Assembly (NCBI GenBank): GCA_001931875.2
Contig: MSJH02000817.1
Span: forward strand, 310,001-374,000
Length of the DNA: 64,000 bases
Source: Byssochlamys sp. IMV 00236
Lineage: Eukaryota > Ascomycota > Eurotiomycetes > Eurotiales > Thermoascaceae
Reading direction: 5' to 3'
Part shown: piece by piece, positions 58,242 to 64,000 of the stretch
Numbering within the stretch: the first letter of the stretch is position 1
Layout of the letters: every line of letters starts with the position of its first letter
Notes under the pieces: model-generated
What the model was told of the DNA's origin: nothing
Databases searched by the model: none
The model's input: only the letters and a program-made list of their open reading frames with translations
Made by a program: the position numbers and the translations under genes

Positions 58242-58262
58242 ATTTAAATAAATAAATAAATA
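58242..58262. repeat. (AAAT)n microsatellite
   Basis: Tandem AAAT units, about five copies. Confidence 0.9.
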
Positions 58263-58834
58263 CCATCAAGATGGTCGACAGCAGACCTGATCTGTGGCCG
58301 GAGCATGGCTGCACACATTGGTACGGGACCCCAAGTTTCACCCAGACCAGTACGAATCTCTGAATGGCCAGGCCGGATTTGCCACAGAGGTCCATTCAAT
58401 AATATTAATCCCATCCTCAAGTTCGATGATGAGCATCGCGCACTCGCGGGGCAGTCTCCTCATGTCTTCCGTCTTGGTCATACTCTTGCATATCCAGATG
58501 CATACTACAGTAGTACTATGGTACTACAGAGGCTTCTGCCGCGAACTTCGGCACATCACCGTCGACGATAACGACTTGGGCGCGGGGGAAAGCCCATCGA
58601 GTCGGCCAATGGAAACCAAACAATGCAGAACCATCTGCGACATGCATGTGCACAGGTTTCAAACTCTCTGCGCCATGTTGCCAGGATAAGGCCAAGAGAT
58701 CATTGCTGATTCGTATCGTATCAGTTCGAATCTTGAGAACTGCGACAACTGCGACTCGACCACTGGTTTTACCTCCCGTCTATCGTTTGTATTCTTGGCC
58801 CCCTCCCCCACCTCCCCTCCCATCCAGAGAAGTG

Positions 58835-58892
58835 GTGTGTGTGTGTGTGTGGATATAGCAATAATAATAACAACAACAATAATAATAATAAG
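58835..58892. repeat. Compound (GT)n and (AAT/AAC)n repeat
   Basis: A GT run is followed within a few bases by ATA ATA and CAA CAA trinucleotides. Confidence 0.85.
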
Positions 58893-59426
58893 GTCCTATC
58901 CTGAAACCATAATCCGAATCATAATAATATTAATATTAAATATTAATCCTGCGACTCCGTGAAATTTGAATCCACCGCGCGGATTCTGAGAGTCGACAAC
59001 CCTTCAGGTTACCGGACGCCATCGACGTAATAAGGGGAATGTTCAGTGGTCCCGGTTAAACAGAACGGGCAGAAAAAGAAAGATTGCGGTTCCTGACTCG
59101 CGTTGGCTTATATGGTAAGCCATTATAATTTATTATTTTCCCTTCAGACGGGAAACACCGCCACTGACGGTCAAGCCACGGTTGCAGTGCCGACTAAGCA
59201 CTTTAACCAAGTTAGAGGAATAAATTAACTGTACGTCAGGAACAGAGTATAAGTTGAATCGTTCTCAACCAACGGAGTCTTCTGTAAAAATTGGCTAATA
59301 ACGAATCCAAAATAAAATATAAAATATGCTGTATGTACCTTACAGCAGTCTCGTCTCCAATTGAAAAAGCTCCAATCGCCCAGCCCAAAAAAAAAAGCAG
59401 CATCCACGAATGATAAACTACCTGTC

Positions 59427-59771
59427 TTATTCGCCCGCCATATGATAGATCTCCCGCGGGCGTCCAGAACTCGTCCCGCTTGGAGACAACGCCGCGTTTC
59501 CCAGAATGGCTTCGACTCCTGATGATCCCTGGCCGGTGCGGAATTCCTGTCCAACCACAGATCGCCAATCGATCCAATTGTCCACTTGGCTATCGGGCTT
59601 GGCTCCACGAGGTGAATCGACAGGAATCGATTCCATCGAAGATCCCACAAGCTGTGTCTCAGCCATCGCGAGATTCGCTTCGTCTACGGGCCTGGAGAAA
59701 TTCAAAGCCAGTGCCACACACGCACGTCTAGAAGCAAAAGCAAAACCCGGATCGTGAGGCGCGATGATCAT
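59427..59771 (-). CDS. Small hypothetical ORF, doubtful
   Basis: A 114-codon ORF from MIIAPHDPGFAFASR to YHMAGE. It is kept only because the ATG follows CCACC and a pyrimidine-rich leader. No domain or signal was recognised, and antisense frames are also partly open here. It may be chance. Confidence 0.25.
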   Translation of the reverse strand: MIIAPHDPGFAFASRRACVALALNFSRPVDEANLAMAETQLVGSSMESIPVDSPRGAKPDSQVDNWIDWRSVVGQEFRTGQGSSGVEAILGNAALSPSGTSSGRPREIYHMAGE

Positions 59772-60165
59772 GGTGGGACACACTCAGAAGCCGTCACGCA
59801 CGCACCTCTCTCTTTCTCTGTGTCTCTCTGTGTGTGTTTCTCGCCTGCGCGCGTCACAGGAGGTTGGATTTGATTCATTTTGAGTAGATGATAACAATAA
59901 TAATACTTCTTCCCTTCCTCATGACCACGCAATAAGACCTTGCAGCTCATAATGCTGGCTAGCCCTGTCAGGCTGGACAACGTGGTGAGCGGAGATTCGA
60001 TCGGGGATTTTTCATTATTTTATTATGCTTTAAAATCCCCTGCGTCGTGATCATATTTTTTTGCCACCCGGAACAGGTAATTAACCAATGCTCAATAATG
60101 ATGGAAGCATTGGCAATGCATTCGAATCATCCGTCCATTGGAGTCGATTATTCGCTCGCAGTTCT

Positions 60166-60197
<32 letters not shown>

Positions 60198-61226
60198 CTT
60201 CTGCGCACGGTAGGATGCAGACGCCAGGATTAACCCCTGCTGTCGTCCATGAGGATTAAGCATGGGCATGATGCGGAATTAAGACTACTCTATATAGCTA
60301 CATTCGACGAAACTAACAGTCGTTATTCTGCGGAGTACTTACGACGCGTCTTCTTTATGGCTTACTTCCCTCCCTCAACTTTGTAGTTATATCCTACCAC
60401 ATCAATCAACATTGAACAAGACAATAACAGCTACACCACTTCAAGAACTATATGCGTTTTCTGGGACCCCTTCATATTATTCTTCTTGGCATAACTAACG
60501 TATTCTTCTTCTCTTTGAGGCCGTAGTGCACATTAGTTAACTACCAATAGATCATGAAAATCAGATCTAGTGTAGTTCTTGTAGCTGCCCTCGTCAGACG
60601 GAATAAACAAGGGAAACAGAAAAAAATAAAACTTGCCAAAGACATGGAAAAAAAGGAACAATAAAACACTTCCTACCTACAGATAAATAACTAGAATACC
60701 TTTATCAACGAACTTTGTTCCTGGAATAAGTCAGTATATCTCCAAGTGGCACTTTATAAACATAAGAACTAATTTCATTAAAATCAGAACAAAATCCTCT
60801 TGATGTCAAGTATATTCTGAACCTTGACTAATTGCCTACACCGGGTTCGGCCTTTTTTCAGAGAGATACACCTAGGATTGTATTTCGGATCGGGGGCCCT
60901 TACATTACATTAAGCGATGAGGGATCTCCTTGATCTTATCTAGAAAGTTAGGGGCTACCGATTCGCGCATAGAAGACGACAAAGTATTTAAGTAGGCCTG
61001 GTAATATGAATGCTATCTATTGTAGCCAGGACAGCGCCGCTAGGGAAGAGAAAAATCTGCTGCGGAAGAAAAGCGCGATGTCCGGCGAATAATATCTAGA
61101 GCGATTTCTCTATAACTGAAAGCAAGCTGAAGTTGTGACCATCTCTCGAAGATCGCAGTTGTATCAGGGTCTCTCGGATGAGAAGGGTCCGGATAAACTC
61201 AACATTCCTTCTCGCCGACTTAGGAG
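59772..61226. other. Gene-free interval
   Basis: Holds a (GAT)n repeat at 60167-60197 and AT-rich sequence. The stretch before 61227 may carry more of the MULE element, but no readable domain remains. Confidence 0.5.
60167..60197. repeat. (GAT)n microsatellite
   Basis: About ten perfect GAT units. Confidence 0.95.
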
Positions 61227-61680
61227 ATGATTATCGTTGCTCGACATATGTCTCTAGGAGAACGCGCGGATTTGCGATATATATTCGCCATTCAATGGCC
61301 AGGCTTGCATCGGCGAAAGGAGTTGGCGATGGATGCGACATATGGTACTAATACAATGCCGGGATGGAATTATATGCTGTGCTTGCTGAACTCGATGGAA
61401 ATTAGTATGCCATTGGCTTATCTCTTCCTTGGACAACCTCTTTTGGAAGATGGCTTTAAGAAATCAGAGCTAGGAGCGGTCATTTAACTATATTCTTGAA
61501 CAGTTTCCTGGGTCATTGAAGGCTAAGTACTGGGGGGCTTGGTGGGATGCGATAAGAATACTTCCGAGATCAATGCGGCACGATTTGTTTGGCTATTAAC
61601 AACGATCTCACTGTGTTCATAGCACGTGTTGTGTGCCATCCGAAAGAAATTAAAGGAATCGAACGAAAACGAGTACGTAA
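61227..61680 (+). pseudogene. Degraded Mutator-like (MULE) transposase fragment
   Basis: In one frame the sequence encodes AMDATYGTNTMP, then PLAYLFLGQPLL, then GCDKNTSEINAARFVWLL, TTISLCS, a stop and HVLCAIRKKLKESNENE. DATYGTN holds the first catalytic aspartate of the MULE DDE domain, CDKxxSEIxAARxxW is the second-aspartate region, and LC-W-H then AIRKKL continues it. Four in-frame stops interrupt it: TAA 61485, TGA 61497, TAA 61524 and TAG 61620. The last sits where the family has tryptophan (TGG to TAG), and the others fit CAA or CGA ancestors. All are C:G to T:A transitions, as from repeat-induced point mutation. The terminal repeats were not found. Confidence 0.75.
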
Positions 61681-62373
61681 AGTCACTACTTTCCTAGTAG
61701 TGAGGTGTAGGAATTGATCCCAGACCTAGAAATATGCTGGGGTTCCGAGCTAATACGTCGGCCTAATGGTGTCTATCTATCGGTGTGGCAAATGGAACTA
61801 TGTAACACGAAGAAAAAAGGTTCGATGAGAGAGGTTGGCTTATATGCCTAGTAAGGAGCGAGAAATGGTGTTGAATACCTAGGTATGCTTAGACGTCAGA
61901 TAAAGAGTTGTGCTATTACCCCCCCTTACCTGTAGCAATACATCTAACTGAGGTCACTAATTCAGATTTCCCACTAGTTGGAATAGAATTATTATGCTCA
62001 TACTTTGTAGCAACCCTTTAAGGCTTTCCCTGGCTAAGTTAGAAACATGTTTCGTCAAAATTGAGATATTTGCAAGGCCAAAATTGTATATCCGGATTAG
62101 ACTATTAAGCTTATAGAACTACTCATTAATATATAGTACTTTTTCAGCATTAAATTGCTTCGTCTCCTTCTGCTTTTAGGTAATATAGGTATAGTTGTTG
62201 GGCAGGCGCTTTATATTGAGACAGTAGGTAGGTAGGTAGTTGGCGTTGAAGTAGCGGCCACGTCAACCTTCGCTGTGACTAAGTGTAGGTTTCTTTCTTT
62301 ATAACCTTTGGCAAGTTACAAGTGAATCAAGAATCAATAACTCTTCATTCAATAATCTTCAACTCACATAATC
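61681..62373. other. AT-rich, gene-free interval
   Basis: May contain further remains of the element. It also has a short GTAG repeat (about 62223-62240) and the leader of the next ORF. Confidence 0.4.
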
Positions 62374-62877
62374 ATGCTTGCCCGTCTCATAAACAAATTT
62401 ACCCCCTCTACCACTCCATCTGTGCTCCTTGTTGTTGGCAACTTTGGTGCCACAATTAATGTTCTTCATCTCCTTCCCGAGAACGGCACCATCGAACGCT
62501 TCAGCATTACATCCTCCAGGACCACCTTCCGCGACGGCGGAGCCAGAGAGCAAGGGCGCGAGCAAATCGGCGCGGTCACACTTCACGTTGGAGATGGCGA
62601 GACTGCGAACAGCTTCCTTGATGACGTTGAGACACGAATCCGCAAGCTGCGGAATGGTTCCCTGGGCTCGAGCCCGGCGCAGCTGCAGACAGACAGTATT
62701 GAGGTGACTCAGCTGGTGCAAGAAGTCCTCCAGCCCGCGGCGCTCGATGCGATTCACGAAAGAGAGACTCGAGATCGCTCTATGCGCGCGACGCAGACGT
62801 ACCCTGTTTTTGTTGTCTACATCATACGCTCGAGGGCAGGGAGGATCCTGACTGAGCCGACGAGTTTTCCTCAATGA
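62374..62877 (+). CDS. Hypothetical protein, 167 residues
   Basis: A single frame starting MLARLINKFTPSTTPSV. The start is favoured over the antisense ORF (62359-62946) because an A/T-rich fungal leader with a TATAA-like stretch (about 62300) precedes it. An internal region LHVGDGETANSFLDDVETRIRK is hydrophilic and helical. The first 25 residues have a moderately hydrophobic patch (SVLLVVGNFGATINVL). No family was recognised, and the plus and minus frames are both open, so this may be wrong. Confidence 0.4.
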   Translation: MLARLINKFTPSTTPSVLLVVGNFGATINVLHLLPENGTIERFSITSSRTTFRDGGAREQGREQIGAVTLHVGDGETANSFLDDVETRIRKLRNGSLGSSPAQLQTDSIEVTQLVQEVLQPAALDAIHERETRDRSMRATQTYPVFVVYIIRSRAGRILTEPTSFPQ

Positions 62878-64000
62878 GTTCCCATTGCGCTCAATATACG
62901 AATAGTAGGTAGTTGTGGTGTTTTGAAATAACATTACATGCATCACAGGAATACATTATCAGATACTCACGCACAGTTGCACGACCTCGGCATTCACGGT
63001 GCTGATTTGAGGATGCATCATATGTTTCTTGGAGTAGACAATGTTCGAGCCCCCGACTTATAACATGCCTATTGATACCCTCGTTGGATTGATAGAATTC
63101 TACGAATAGATAGGGTTCGAATGACTTCCTGTTCGACGATCTCGATCTCCACATCAGTTAAGTGAGAAGAGAGAAATCAAAGATTTTCATGGAGCATCTC
63201 CATCCATATTGGAAATTGTATGGACTAGAAAAATTCCCGACTGGAACAGTCACAAGTTGTGTGCGTGGTCGCTGTGTTGAGCCTCAGTCTGGTTCCATTC
63301 TACATCTGGCTTCTCGAACCAGCTTTAGAAGCTTCCAGTAACGAGCGTCGAGAAGAATTCTTCGTGGCGCGTATGGACAGCTCTCGACCGAGATATCACG
63401 TCTAGCCTCGACTTGCTCAAGGCGTGCTATTTATGGGAGCAGTAGATCCCCTTTTGGGATAGGCCTCACCGAGCTGCATTATTATCAAAATAGTAATAAG
63501 CACTCTCAAGCTGAGAGTGACATACCTTCGAGATTTATATGGCTGCCTGGTATCGTTTCAGGGGCATTCTTTGATGACCTCGCCTTGCTCCATCTGTATA
63601 TGGCGTTGGTGATCGCACGAAATGTTCGAGACGAGTATAGAAACGAATCCCATGGCTCCAATAAAAAACCACCAACATGTCACTGGGACGCTCAGAGCAA
63701 AGCTTGGCTGTTGGACGATGGCTTCACTAGCGCCCAAGAAGGCAACCCGCACGGTGACGCTGCTATTATTTCTGGGGAAGCGCAAAAACAGACTTCCTGT
63801 GTGGCTGGCCAGAACGCTCGCCCCAGTGTTTGGCGGAGCATTCTTCTGATGAGCTTTGGTACGGAGTATTATTACATAGTAAGATGGTCGAGAGTGAAAC
63901 GGAATGGAATAATAAAAAGAAAAGGTTCTGCTTGAAACGCGCCGGATTATTCACCTTGGCGGAATAACTACGTGTTTCGCCCTGCTCCGCCACAGCATAC
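62878..64000. other. Window end, no supported gene
   Basis: Only short antiparallel frames without domains. Confidence 0.5.

Larger units (their letters stand above)
55713..59426. other. Gene-poor, microsatellite-rich interval
   Basis: No supported gene over 3.7 kb beyond the promoter and probable long leader of the WSC gene. Simple repeats (annotated separately) occur repeatedly, and all ORFs are short and without domains. Confidence 0.55.

Noticed and set aside
59100..59225. Possible tRNA-like fold
   Set aside because: The sequence has GC-rich stems but no T-loop GTTCRA or anticodon arrangement that works.
62359..62946. 195-codon minus ORF opposite the 62374 gene
   Set aside because: No domain or plausible leader; the plus frame has a better fungal 5' context, though neither is certain.
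1..64000. CRISPR arrays, bacterial operons, rRNA
   Set aside because: Introns, gene structure and proteins are fungal; no regular spaced repeat array or rRNA was seen.

Overview
The window looks like a chromosome segment of a filamentous ascomycete, most likely an Aspergillus or close Eurotiales relative. Genes carry short introns (47-79 bp) with GT..AG ends. Ascomycete housekeeping genes (Cdc34, Spt8, Prp38, a WSC sensor) are mixed with accessory metabolism. The assignment rests on gene style and protein recognition; no search was run. Exon joins were worked out by hand from splice signals, reading phase and family continuity. Two assembly gaps (N runs) lie at 7891-7917 and 43162-43181.

Layout. 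0-9 kb: a dienelactone-hydrolase-like protein, then a 5-oxoprolinase/hydantoinase (minus) divergent from a Dal5-type MFS permease (plus); the oxoprolinase has an in-frame stop at its DRGG motif. 10.5-18 kb: the Cdc34 E2 enzyme and a 1652-residue ABCC transporter, divergent. 18.5-23.4 kb: a minus-strand run of an AtuA/DUF1446 protein, a TIM-barrel isomerase-like protein and an alpha/beta hydrolase. 24.3-34.8 kb: a compact group of a fungal rhodopsin-domain membrane protein, a LaeA-like methyltransferase, a cytochrome P450, a UbiA-fold membrane protein resembling UbiA-type terpene cyclases, a secreted BBE-type flavo-oxidase and an APH-type kinase. This is the best candidate for an undescribed natural-product cluster. 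35.5-48.2 kb: conserved genes, namely an NF-X1-finger SF1 helicase (5' end doubtful), Spt8, a type II membrane glycosyltransferase-like protein, Prp38 and a DUF3445 haem-dependent oxidative N-demethylase-like protein. 49.8-55.7 kb: a stand-alone FAR1/WRKY-GCM1-type zinc-binding protein, an F-box/ankyrin protein, an interrupted ORF and a WSC-domain wall sensor.

55.7-64 kb is gene-poor: many microsatellites, a decayed Mutator-like (MULE) transposase relic whose stops all fit C-to-T or G-to-A changes, and two weak small ORFs.

Working hypotheses. The UbiA-type enzyme would make or prenylate a terpenoid core, the P450 and flavo-oxidase would oxidise it, and the methyltransferase would decorate it. 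No pathway regulator or PKS/NRPS is seen. The oxoprolinase and permease would form a uptake-and-hydrolysis pair for a cyclic amide, unless the stop codon has disabled it.
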